Virus record (IMG/VR): IMGVR_UViG_3300022200_000088
Coordinates: 1 to 45,615 of that record
DNA: 45,615 nt
Reading direction: 5' to 3' (one strand)
From: a virus
This document shows, in pieces, positions 1-6,637 of the stretch. Within the stretch, counting starts at the first letter, position 1, and the number at the start of each line of letters is the position of its first letter. The notes below the pieces were generated by a model. The model worked only from the letters and a program-made list of their open reading frames with translations, did not search any database and was not told where the DNA came from. The translations under genes were made by a program, and so were the position numbers.

Positions 1-1311
1 GGTAAAGACTATATTGCTCGAAAGCACGGTAAGCAGAACATCTCTTATCACCACCAGGTGATGAAGGCGTTTACTGCTGAGACCTATGGATGTATTCTAT
101 ATCAAGAACAAGTTATGCAGGCATGTACCGAACTTGGTGGAATGACCATGGCAGATGCCGATAAGGTTCGTAAGATTATTGGTAAGAAGAAAGATGCTCG
201 TGAATTTGATGCATATCGTGATCAGTTCGTTAAGGGAGCATCTAGATTCCTACGCCCAGAAGCCGCAGAAGACCTCTGGACGGACTTTGAGGCCCATGCT
301 GGATACTCTTTCAATAAGTCACATGCTGTGGCTTACTCGACCCTCTCATACTGGACAGCGTGGTTAAAGTTCTACTATCCTATTGAGTTCATGTACTCTC
401 TTCTTAAGAATGAGAAGGACAAGGATACTCGTACAGAGTACCTAATTGAGGCAAAGCGTATGGGTATTTCTGTAAAACTTCCACACATTAACGACTCAGA
501 CATTGACTTTAAGATTGAGGGCAAGGGAATTCGCTTTGGACTAACCGCAATTAAGTACATCTCTGATAACATTGCAGCTAAATACATGGAGGCTCGTCCA
601 TTTAACTCCTATAAGGAGCTAGAAGAGTTTACATTTACTAAGGGCAGTGGAGTTAATACTCGTGCATTGCAGGCTTTGAGGGTAGTTGGTGGAGCAACCT
701 TCCCAGATAATCCACGGAATGACGAAGAGATTAAGGAAAATCTATATGAATACCTTAACCTACCAGAGTTTAATCTATCAGTTCCTTCACACTACCACGC
801 ATTTATCAATGATGTTGAAGAGTTTGAAGAGAAGGGTGCTTATATCCTAATGGGTATGATTAAGGGTATCAAGAGAGGAACAGGCTGGTCACGTGTAGAG
901 TTGCTAGATAAGACTGGAAGTGTTGCTATCTTTGATGAAGAGCAGACTACTATTGAGGCAGGTAAGACTTATATTCTTCTTGCTAGTGATAATAGAATTG
1001 TGTCTGCAGTTCCTGTAGATGAGATTAAAACATCAACGGCTGGCTTCCTAAAATTCTTGAATTATCGTCAACTTCCATATAAGGAAGAAGAGAAGTTCGT
1101 GGTATCATTTAAGCCACGCATAACCAAGGCTGGTAAGAAGATGGCCTCACTGGTTGTAGCAGACACCGATCGTGACCTACACTCAGTAACAGTATTTCCT
1201 ACGTCGTTTGCCAAGGCGTATATGAAAATTGAAGAGGGTAATGCATACAACTTTACCTTTGGACAGACAAAAGATGGCACAGTAATTATGGAGGATGTTG
1301 AAAGTGTTTAA
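1..1311 (+). CDS. dnaE: DNA polymerase III alpha subunit (DnaE-type), C-terminal part, 5' truncated
   Basis: The reading frame is open from base 1, so the gene starts before the window; 436 C-terminal residues are visible. The segment with TYGCILYQEQVMQ followed by IIGKKK is the finger-region signature of C-family replicative polymerases. The stretch SFNKSHAVAYSTLSYWTAWL and the helix-hairpin-helix-like region with FGLTAIKYI follow in the usual order, then an OB-fold-like segment (YILMGMIKGIKRG). The catalytic aspartates and PHP domain would lie upstream and cannot be checked. It would be the phage replicase. The stop overlaps the next gene. Family call is firm. Confidence 0.93.
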   Translation, partial: GKDYIARKHGKQNISYHHQVMKAFTAETYGCILYQEQVMQACTELGGMTMADADKVRKIIGKKKDAREFDAYRDQFVKGASRFLRPEAAEDLWTDFEAHAGYSFNKSHAVAYSTLSYWTAWLKFYYPIEFMYSLLKNEKDKDTRTEYLIEAKRMGISVKLPHINDSDIDFKIEGKGIRFGLTAIKYISDNIAAKYMEARPFNSYKELEEFTFTKGSGVNTRALQALRVVGGATFPDNPRNDEEIKENLYEYLNLPEFNLSVPSHYHAFINDVEEFEEKGAYILMGMIKGIKRGTGWSRVELLDKTGSVAIFDEEQTTIEAGKTYILLASDNRIVSAVPVDEIKTSTAGFLKFLNYRQLPYKEEEKFVVSFKPRITKAGKKMASLVVADTDRDLHSVTVFPTSFAKAYMKIEEGNAYNFTFGQTKDGTVIMEDVESV

Positions 1312-1621
1312 AGATATAACAGAAGAGCTACACTCAGTAGCAGTAGAAAAAGGATTCTGGCCAGAGGTGGTAGATGACATATTCATAACTAAACAACTAA
1401 TGATGATTGTATCAGAAGCTGTAGAGGTTATGGAAGCTATTCGTAAGTCTCATGGTCCAGAAGCTATTGCAGATGAGATGGCAGATATCCTTATTAGAAC
1501 ATTCGATTTATATGCTGGACTAGTAGAACATGAGTACACAAACGTATCTTTGGATGAGGCGTTTGAGAAAAAGACTGGGTACAACAAGACTCGTCCAGAG
1601 AAGCATGGAGTAAAGTTCTAA
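1295..1621 (+). CDS. MazG-like nucleotide pyrophosphohydrolase
   Basis: The 108-residue all-helical protein carries the MazG/dUTPase-fold pattern: an E-x-x-E-like helix (SEAVEVMEAIR), then DEMADILIRTFDLY, which supplies the metal-binding E/D residues. Such enzymes hydrolyse (d)NTPs and, in phages, are thought to adjust nucleotide pools or ppGpp. It overlaps dnaE by 17 bases. GGAGG at 1290-1294 is too close to the ATG at 1295; a GTG start at 1304, nine bases downstream of that site, may be the one used. The neighbouring nrdH fits a nucleotide-metabolism role. Confidence 0.8.
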   Translation: MLKVFKDITEELHSVAVEKGFWPEVVDDIFITKQLMMIVSEAVEVMEAIRKSHGPEAIADEMADILIRTFDLYAGLVEHEYTNVSLDEAFEKKTGYNKTRPEKHGVKF

Positions 1622-1845
1622 TGGCAGTTATAGTATATACAAAGCCTGCATGTGTGCAGTGTGAACAAACAAAGAAGCTTCTTACAAAGAACGGTACGGA
1701 GTTCACGACAGTGGACATTACAGTTGATACTATTGCCTATGACATGATCGTAGATATGGGCTTTAAAGCAGCCCCAGTAGTAGTAACAGAAGATGATGCC
1801 TGGGCAGGATTTAACCCAGCAAAGATTAATGGGCTGGTAGAATAA
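1621..1845 (+). CDS. nrdH: NrdH-like glutaredoxin
   Basis: A 74-residue thioredoxin-fold protein with the redox motif C11-V-Q-C14 near the N-terminus and the cis-Pro segment AAPVVV. NrdH proteins are the electron donors for class Ib ribonucleotide reductase, and nrdI, nrdE and nrdF are present 8 kb downstream, which supports that partner. Its ATG shares a base with the stop of the MazG-like gene (TAATG), and its own stop overlaps the recA-like start, so translation is probably coupled. Separation of nrdH from nrdIEF is unlike the usual bacterial operon. Confidence 0.88.
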   Translation: MAVIVYTKPACVQCEQTKKLLTKNGTEFTTVDITVDTIAYDMIVDMGFKAAPVVVTEDDAWAGFNPAKINGLVE

Positions 1846-2858
1846 TGACAACTTATGAAGAAGCTTTGGCAGCACTAGATCCACGCATTCGTAAGAGACT
1901 ATCTAATGGCGTAGGATTTAAGATTGAACACCAGAAGACTCCTAGTCATGGAATGAATCGTGCTCTTATGGGTGGCCTTCCTCTAGGTCGCCAAGTACTT
2001 ATTTGGGGTAGCAAGTCTTCCGCAAAGTCCTCTCTATGCCTTCAACTAATTGGAGAGGCTCAGGAAGAGGGAAAGCTTTGTGCTTGGATTGATGCTGAGA
2101 TGTCATATTCTGAAGAATGGGCTAAGAAGCTTGGGGTAGATACCGATAAGCTTATTGTTTCTCAAGCACGAACTATCAATGAGATGGTAGATGTAGGTAC
2201 AGCCTTAATGAATGCTGGAGTGGATATTATTGTCATTGACTCTATCACTTCATTGCTACCTGCTATTTACTTTGAAAAGGGTACAGATGAACTCAAGGAA
2301 CTTGAGAATACTAAGCAAATTGGAGCAGAGTCACGAGACTTTAGTAATGCGTGGAAGATGCTCAACTATGCAAATAACAAGGTCAAGCCTACAATGCTTG
2401 TCCTCATTAGTCAGAGTCGTAATAACATTAGTGCAATGTATACAAGTCAGCAGCCATCAGGTGGCCAGGCTACTAAGTTCTATAGCTCAACCGTCATTAA
2501 ACTATTTAGCTCTGAGTCTGACAATCAGGCTATCAAGGGTAAGATTGCTGTGGGAGATAAACTCATCGAGGAAAAGGTTGGCCGCAAGGTTCGCTGGGAG
2601 ATTCAGTTCTCCAAAACTTCACCAGCTTTCCAAAGCGGAGAGTATGACTTTTATTTCAGAGGTCCTTTGGTGGGTATTGATGGTGTGGGCGACTTGGTGG
2701 ATACTGCAGAGATGATGGGTATCGTAGAGCGTACAGGAGCCTGGTACATCCTTCCAGATGGCTCAAAGGTCCAGGGTAGAGAAGCATTCGTAAACCGTGT
2801 AAGAGAAGACCTAGATCTTCAAGACTCAATTAAGGCTAAAGTGAATGGCGAAGTATAA
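1845..2858 (+). CDS. recA: RecA/UvsX-like recombinase
   Basis: A 337-residue RecA-fold ATPase. The P-loop at residues 55-63 reads GSKSSAKSS, followed by the Walker B strand VDIIVIDS near 126-133 and the motif ISQSRNNISAM equivalent to RecA loop regions. It lacks the C-terminal extension of bacterial RecA. It would pair homologous DNA during recombination-dependent replication and repair, with the Cas4-like nuclease and RuvC-like resolvase downstream. The P-loop has Ala60 where RecA usually has Gly; T4 UvsX also departs from Gly there, so activity is not excluded. Confidence 0.88.
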   Translation: MTTYEEALAALDPRIRKRLSNGVGFKIEHQKTPSHGMNRALMGGLPLGRQVLIWGSKSSAKSSLCLQLIGEAQEEGKLCAWIDAEMSYSEEWAKKLGVDTDKLIVSQARTINEMVDVGTALMNAGVDIIVIDSITSLLPAIYFEKGTDELKELENTKQIGAESRDFSNAWKMLNYANNKVKPTMLVLISQSRNNISAMYTSQQPSGGQATKFYSSTVIKLFSSESDNQAIKGKIAVGDKLIEEKVGRKVRWEIQFSKTSPAFQSGEYDFYFRGPLVGIDGVGDLVDTAEMMGIVERTGAWYILPDGSKVQGREAFVNRVREDLDLQDSIKAKVNGEV

Positions 2859-3024
2859 CATCTATCAAGGTGAATTTAAATGTCAGGTATGTAGTAAGCC
2901 AGTAAATTCTCTTAGATCTTATCCAGAATCTAAGGAGTTAACATGGATGTGTAATGAAAAGCATCTCAGCACAGTTGACCTAAGAACAAAGAAGAGTAGG
3001 AGAGACTATGAGCGAGAAGAGTGA
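2845..3024 (+). CDS. Small zinc-ribbon-like protein (59 aa)
   Basis: Starts inside the end of the recA-like gene (14-base overlap) and ends inside the start of the next gene, typical of this run. It contains C13-x-x-C16 and later WMC-NEKH, giving three Cys and one His that could bind one zinc. No catalytic motif is seen. It is too short for confident family assignment; a nucleic-acid-binding or protein-binding knuckle is a guess from the cysteines. Confidence 0.6.
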   Translation: MAKYNIYQGEFKCQVCSKPVNSLRSYPESKELTWMCNEKHLSTVDLRTKKSRRDYEREE

Positions 3025-3301
3025 GAGTAAAAGACTTGGAGCTAAGATGCACAAAAATTCTGGTAGAGGAACACACAAGGGTGATGCCACGTGGGAAAAC
3101 TTTACTGTTGACTTTAAAGAAGTGGGTAAATCTTTTACCCTCAACAAAGATGTCTGGGCAAAAGCGACAACTGATGCTATTCGTAATAACAATGATCCTG
3201 CTATTGTAGTTGTCATTGGAGACTCTGGAATTAAGACTAGACTAGCAGTTATAGAAATGTCAATTTTAGAGCAATTAATAGGTGACATCACCTCTGAGTA
3301 A
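3008..3301 (+). CDS. Possible PD-(D/E)XK nuclease / Hjc-like resolvase
   Basis: A 97-residue basic N-terminus (K/R/S-rich, RLGAKMHKNSGRG) leads into KGDATWENFTVDFKE, which fits the G-D...D-x-K pattern of PD-(D/E)XK nucleases such as archaeal Hjc. It is followed by a helix (NKDVWAKATTDAI) and a beta hairpin (AIVVVIGD). AGGAGA at 2998-3003 precedes the ATG. Its place between RecA-like and Cas4/RuvC-like genes suits a recombination nuclease. The family call rests on a short motif, so it is tentative. Confidence 0.5.
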   Translation: MSEKSESKRLGAKMHKNSGRGTHKGDATWENFTVDFKEVGKSFTLNKDVWAKATTDAIRNNNDPAIVVVIGDSGIKTRLAVIEMSILEQLIGDITSE

Positions 3302-3310
3302 TGCTATACT
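3282..3310 (+). promoter_or_regulatory. Sigma-70-type promoter
   Basis: GTGACA (3282-3287), a 17-base spacer, then TATACT (3305-3310). Transcription would start near 3317 and leave a short leader with AGGAG before the ATG at 3338. It overlaps the end of the upstream gene and probably boosts the following genes. Confidence 0.6.
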
Positions 3311-3337
3311 AGATACTAGTAATACAGGAGTTTTAAA

Positions 3338-3643
3338 ATGGAACAACAACAAACAACAATAGAAATGATCAATGGTCTCACCGAGATTGCTGATTTTATG
3401 AATGATGAAGAGTTAACGACAGCTCTTACCTTTATTGCAAAGGTCATCATTAAACCAGATATTCCACTTAATGTAGCTACCATAGAGATCGTCAGACTGC
3501 AAGCAATTGCAGCGAAGATGTCCTTTAAGGCAACATGGATGGCCAATGTAGATAAAGGAGACAGAGCGAAGAAGAACTTGTACTATACTGCTGCAGAATC
3601 AATTAATGCATTAGTATCAGCCCTCAAGTATATTACTCGCTAG
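3338..3643 (+). CDS. Hypothetical helical protein (101 aa)
   Basis: Not recognised. The sequence is almost entirely predicted helix, starts with a polar Gln/Thr-rich stretch (MEQQQTT), and ends in a basic-aromatic segment (KKNLYYTAAES). CAGGAG stands seven bases before the ATG and a promoter lies just upstream. There are no cysteines or membrane segments. It sits between recombination genes and may be an accessory of that module; nothing more can be read from it. Confidence 0.65.
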   Translation: MEQQQTTIEMINGLTEIADFMNDEELTTALTFIAKVIIKPDIPLNVATIEIVRLQAIAAKMSFKATWMANVDKGDRAKKNLYYTAAESINALVSALKYITR

Positions 3644-3650
3644 TGTTAAC

Positions 3651-4454
3651 ATGGCAAAAAGTTTATTGCAACAAGTAATGCTAAAACCAATAGAGAAAAA
3701 GATTGAGTCTTTCTTGAATAGCGAAGAGCTAATCGCAAAGATACGATCTGGATACACTATCAATCGTGTTGACAAGTTCACTACAAAGAAAACATTTGCT
3801 CCATCAACAGTTGCATTCTCTCATGGAGAGTGTGCTCGTTATTGGTACCTAGCCTTTGAAGGCGGTATCTTTGAAGATAATGCAGATGCTTATGGTGGTG
3901 CCAACATGAATGCTGGTACAAAGTCTCACGAGCGTATTCAGGAAGCGATGGGTAACGTCCCAGGATTCTTGGTAGACTCAGAGTTTAAGATTACATCTGA
4001 AGATCCTCCAATCTTTGGTTACGGAGACGTAATTCTAAATTGGGAAGGCGAAGATCTTCTTGGCGAAATTAAAACAATGCCAAGTGAGGGATTCGAATAT
4101 AGAAAGATTCATGGTAAGCCAAAGACTGGTCACCTAGTTCAGCTTCTTATCTATATGAAGATTCTAAAAAAAGAACGAGCAGTATTAATTTATGAAAATA
4201 AAAACAATCACGAGCTACTTATTTTACCAGTAGTCCTAAGTGATTATTATGGTGGGTGGGTAGACCGAGCCTTTGACTGGATGAGAGATGTCAGGAAGGC
4301 ATGGGAAGATAAAACCCTGCCTGAAAAAAACTATAGATCTAATTCTAAGATCTGTAAAACCTGTCCTCTTTCTAAGGTCTGTGCAGAAGCTGGCACTGGA
4401 GACATTAAACTTAAAGCTCTGGAGCCAATAGATGAAGCACTGTCAATGGTGTGA
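3651..4454 (+). CDS. Cas4/RecB-like PD-(D/E)XK exonuclease with Fe-S cysteines
   Basis: At 267 residues it matches phage Cas4-family exonucleases. In order: C61 in SHGECARYW, H93 in the GTKSHERIQE helix, D126 in FGYGDVIL, E139-I-K141 in LLGEIKTM, Q164 in the GHLVQLLIYM helix, and a C-terminal C235-x2-C238-x5-C244 (CKTCPLSKVC). The four cysteines are those that hold a 4Fe-4S cluster in Cas4 and AddB. It likely degrades or resects DNA ends for RecA-mediated pairing. No CRISPR array or other cas gene is visible, so a CRISPR role is not indicated. Confidence 0.85.
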   Translation: MAKSLLQQVMLKPIEKKIESFLNSEELIAKIRSGYTINRVDKFTTKKTFAPSTVAFSHGECARYWYLAFEGGIFEDNADAYGGANMNAGTKSHERIQEAMGNVPGFLVDSEFKITSEDPPIFGYGDVILNWEGEDLLGEIKTMPSEGFEYRKIHGKPKTGHLVQLLIYMKILKKERAVLIYENKNNHELLILPVVLSDYYGGWVDRAFDWMRDVRKAWEDKTLPEKNYRSNSKICKTCPLSKVCAEAGTGDIKLKALEPIDEALSMV

Positions 4455-4725
4455 TAACACCTTCTCAACCAAGATATCTTATCAGATATACTGCTCTCCT
4501 GATTGTAGAACTGCTGCAACAAAAGAGAAGATAGCTGAAAGATACTTGGTTTCTAGAAGAACTAGGCGTTACGGTAAAGACCGGAAATGCAAGTCTTGTA
4601 GTAAAACTCTTTCGGCATACAATGATGATATCTTGTGTGTAGAATGTACTGTCAACCCCTCAGACGTATCCACTGTTCTGAAGGAATTAAAAGGTTTTGC
4701 AAATGGTAAATTTAAGCAGGATTAA
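4432..4725 (+). CDS. Double zinc-finger protein
   Basis: A 97-residue protein with two metal knots: C-x2-C (CQWC) paired with YCSPDCR, then a very basic linker (YLVSRRTRRYGKDRK), then CKSC paired with CVEC. A treble-clef-like or zinc-ribbon fold is likely. The ATG lies inside the end of the exonuclease gene, in another frame. Proteins with this layout recur in actinophage replication regions without a known role. DNA or RNA binding is inferred from the basic linker. Confidence 0.7.
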   Translation: MKHCQWCDNTFSTKISYQIYCSPDCRTAATKEKIAERYLVSRRTRRYGKDRKCKSCSKTLSAYNDDILCVECTVNPSDVSTVLKELKGFANGKFKQD

Positions 4726-5284
4726 TGAAAAAGAAAAACCTAAAAATATATGCTCTATCGATGCTAGTACTAATAGTCTTGCTTTTGCTATCTTTTCTGG
4801 TATGGCCTTAGTCAAATACGGAAAGATCAATTTCCAGGGTAAAGATACCTATGCCAAAGTTGCAGATGCAGCAGCAAAGACACTGGCAGTGTTTAAACTA
4901 TTTGACATTGATGCAATTGTTATTGAACATACAGTCTTTATCAATAGTCCTAAGACTGCTGCAGACCTAGCATTAGTCCAGGGAGCTCTCCTAGGAGCTG
5001 CAAGTCTTAACAGTATAGATATTGCAGGATCTATTAATCCAATAACCTGGCAAACATATATTGGAAATGGAAAGCTCACGGCAGTTGAGAAGCTAGCTCT
5101 AATGAAAGAGTATCCAGATAAATCAAAAGCCTGGTATACAAATAAGTCTAGAGATATCAGAAAGCTCAGGACAATCCACTTTGTAAATACCTATTATGAT
5201 AAAGATATTTCAGATAATGATGTTGCTGATGCGATTGGTATTGGGCATTGGGCAATCAATAACTGGGGAAAGGTTGACAAATAG
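4703..5284 (+). CDS. RuvC-like Holliday junction resolvase
   Basis: RNase-H fold with the acidic residues expected for RuvC: D20 in SIDASTNS, E75 in AIVIEHT, and the C-terminal pair in NDVADAIGIG. RuvC-type enzymes cut four-way junctions; phages use them to debranch DNA before packaging. I chose ATG 4703 over the earlier TTG at 4697 because AAAAGG at 4689-4694 is eight bases upstream. It overlaps the zinc-finger gene by 23 bases. A hydrophobic ORF is buried in another frame at 4725-4811. Confidence 0.83.
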   Translation: MVNLSRINEKEKPKNICSIDASTNSLAFAIFSGMALVKYGKINFQGKDTYAKVADAAAKTLAVFKLFDIDAIVIEHTVFINSPKTAADLALVQGALLGAASLNSIDIAGSINPITWQTYIGNGKLTAVEKLALMKEYPDKSKAWYTNKSRDIRKLRTIHFVNTYYDKDISDNDVADAIGIGHWAINNWGKVDK

Positions 5285-5437
5285 ATGGCAAAGCTATATA
5301 CTAGTGAAAACTGGTTAAAAAAAAGATATTGGATGGATAAAAAAAGTCCAGAAGATATTGCAAAAGAATGCGGAACAAGCGTAGAAACTATTTATGTTTA
5401 TCTTGCTAAGTTTAAATTAAGAAGGTCTAAGCGATGA
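5285..5437 (+). CDS. Small helix-turn-helix protein (50 aa)
   Basis: Begins directly after the resolvase stop. The sequence has a YW-MDKKSPEDIAKECGTSVETIYVYL core that reads as a helix-turn-helix, with a basic tail (KLRRSKR). It probably binds DNA; in position and size it could be a regulator or a terminase helper. Its last bases overlap the next ATG (CGATGA). Confidence 0.65.
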   Translation: MAKLYTSENWLKKRYWMDKKSPEDIAKECGTSVETIYVYLAKFKLRRSKR

Positions 5438-5607
5438 GAATTGTAAAGCACTTTAAGAAAAAAGCCATGGGCCTGTTCATAGGCTTAACATGCAAGCATG
5501 AGACACCAAGAGAATCCTCATGTCCATTCACAGGAATTACATACACTATCTGTGATAGATGTACAAGAACTATTGGAGGAAGAGTCACTAATGACCAAAG
5601 CAAATAA
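5434..5607 (+). CDS. Small zinc-finger protein (57 aa)
   Basis: A basic N-terminus (MRIVKHFKKK) is followed by C20-K-H, C30 and C40-x-x-C43, enough for one zinc site. It overlaps the HTH gene by four bases and the DUF3310 gene by 17. The function is unknown. Overlap on both sides and conserved cysteines argue that it is real despite its size. Confidence 0.6.
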   Translation: MRIVKHFKKKAMGLFIGLTCKHETPRESSCPFTGITYTICDRCTRTIGGRVTNDQSK

Positions 5608-5821
5608 TATAGATATGGTAAGTCATCCAGCACACTATACAGCCCATCCAAGCGGTATAGAAACAATCCAAGTAACTAGACACATGAACTTTAACCTAGG
5701 CAACGCTATGAAGTATATCTGGAGAGCAGGAATAAAGAATGAAGACAAGCATATTGAAGACCTCAGAAAAGCAATCTTTTATATTGATGACGAGATTAAA
5801 CGACTTGAAGGAAACATCTAA
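5591..5821 (+). CDS. DUF3310 family protein
   Basis: A 76-residue protein with the DUF3310 pattern VSHPAHYTAHPSGIE..., NAMKYIWRAG, and DLRKAIFYIDDEI. These proteins are common in phages next to nucleotide or DNA metabolism genes and are sometimes labelled nucleotide kinase, without strong proof. GGAGGA at 5575-5580 sets the start at the ATG 5591 rather than the upstream in-frame ATG 5498. The stop shares a base with the next ATG. Confidence 0.8.
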   Translation: MTKANNIDMVSHPAHYTAHPSGIETIQVTRHMNFNLGNAMKYIWRAGIKNEDKHIEDLRKAIFYIDDEIKRLEGNI

Positions 5822-6111
5822 TGAGGAAAAAGAACCAGGCTCCAGTATTGAAGACAAAGTTCGACAGAGTACCAGAGATAGTCGTTGATGGGTTTACTAT
5901 AGTCAAAGGTGACTTAATGAAGATTCGTGGAGAGTATGGAGTAAGATTTAAATTTGATAGCCTTACAACCAACACAGAGACTAATGTCCAATGGGTAGAC
6001 TGTTTTGAAGTCACTCGTGGCCAGGTCGGGGCATTTAGATCATTTAGGATTGATAGAATCAAGCGTATTCCTAAGAGAAGGATTAAGAAGGTAGTTAAGA
6101 ATGTCAACTGA
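5821..6111 (+). CDS. Hypothetical basic beta-rich protein (96 aa)
   Basis: Not recognised. The protein is beta-rich with conserved-looking WVDCFEVTRGQVG and a strongly basic C-terminus (RIKRIPKRRIKKVVKNVN). It lies between DUF3310 and the probable small terminase, overlapping both. The basic tail suggests nucleic-acid contact, which is an inference only. Confidence 0.65.
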   Translation: MRKKNQAPVLKTKFDRVPEIVVDGFTIVKGDLMKIRGEYGVRFKFDSLTTNTETNVQWVDCFEVTRGQVGAFRSFRIDRIKRIPKRRIKKVVKNVN

Positions 6112-6637
6112 AGATAATCTAATTCAACATCTAGACAATGTAAATAGAGTTGTAGAAAGATACCTAGCAGGATCTGAACCTACTCAGATCTCTAAAGAAC
6201 TTGCGATGCCTCGTCAAAAGGTCGTAGCCTATATTGATGAGTGGAGAACCATGGCTGCAGACAATGCGGCTATTCGTGCTCGTGCTAAAGAAGCCCTTGT
6301 CGGTGCAGATACTCACTATACTAAACTAATTAGTAAAGCATATGAAGTAATTGATGATGCGACAACGACAGCAAACCTTCAGGCAAAAACAGCAGGCATT
6401 AAGCTAGTTATGGACCTAGAGTCTAAGCGTATTGACATGCTACAGAAGGCTGGACTGCTAGAGAACAAAGAGCTAGCAGAAGAGATGATTGAGATTGAGC
6501 GTAAGCAAGATGTCCTCGTTGGTATACTTAAAGATATAGCATCTAGTCATCCACAAATTCGTGATGAGATTATGCGTAAGCTTTCTGATGTATCAAAAGA
6601 GAGAGAGGTGATTACAATTGTCCACGATGTTCAATGA
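6101..6637 (+). CDS. Probable terminase small subunit
   Basis: A 178-residue protein directly before the large terminase, with an N-terminal HTH-like segment (YLAGSEPTQISKELAMPRQKVVAYIDEW, residues about 21-48) followed by long helices, the usual build of small terminases that bind DNA and assemble as a ring. The call combines position and fold pattern; there is no signature motif. It overlaps the large subunit by 20 bases. Confidence 0.65.
   Translation: MSTEDNLIQHLDNVNRVVERYLAGSEPTQISKELAMPRQKVVAYIDEWRTMAADNAAIRARAKEALVGADTHYTKLISKAYEVIDDATTTANLQAKTAGIKLVMDLESKRIDMLQKAGLLENKELAEEMIEIERKQDVLVGILKDIASSHPQIRDEIMRKLSDVSKEREVITIVHDVQ

Noticed and set aside
3651-4454. CRISPR-associated role for the Cas4-like protein
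   Set aside because: No cas1, cas2 or array in the window; phage Cas4-like nucleases usually serve recombination.
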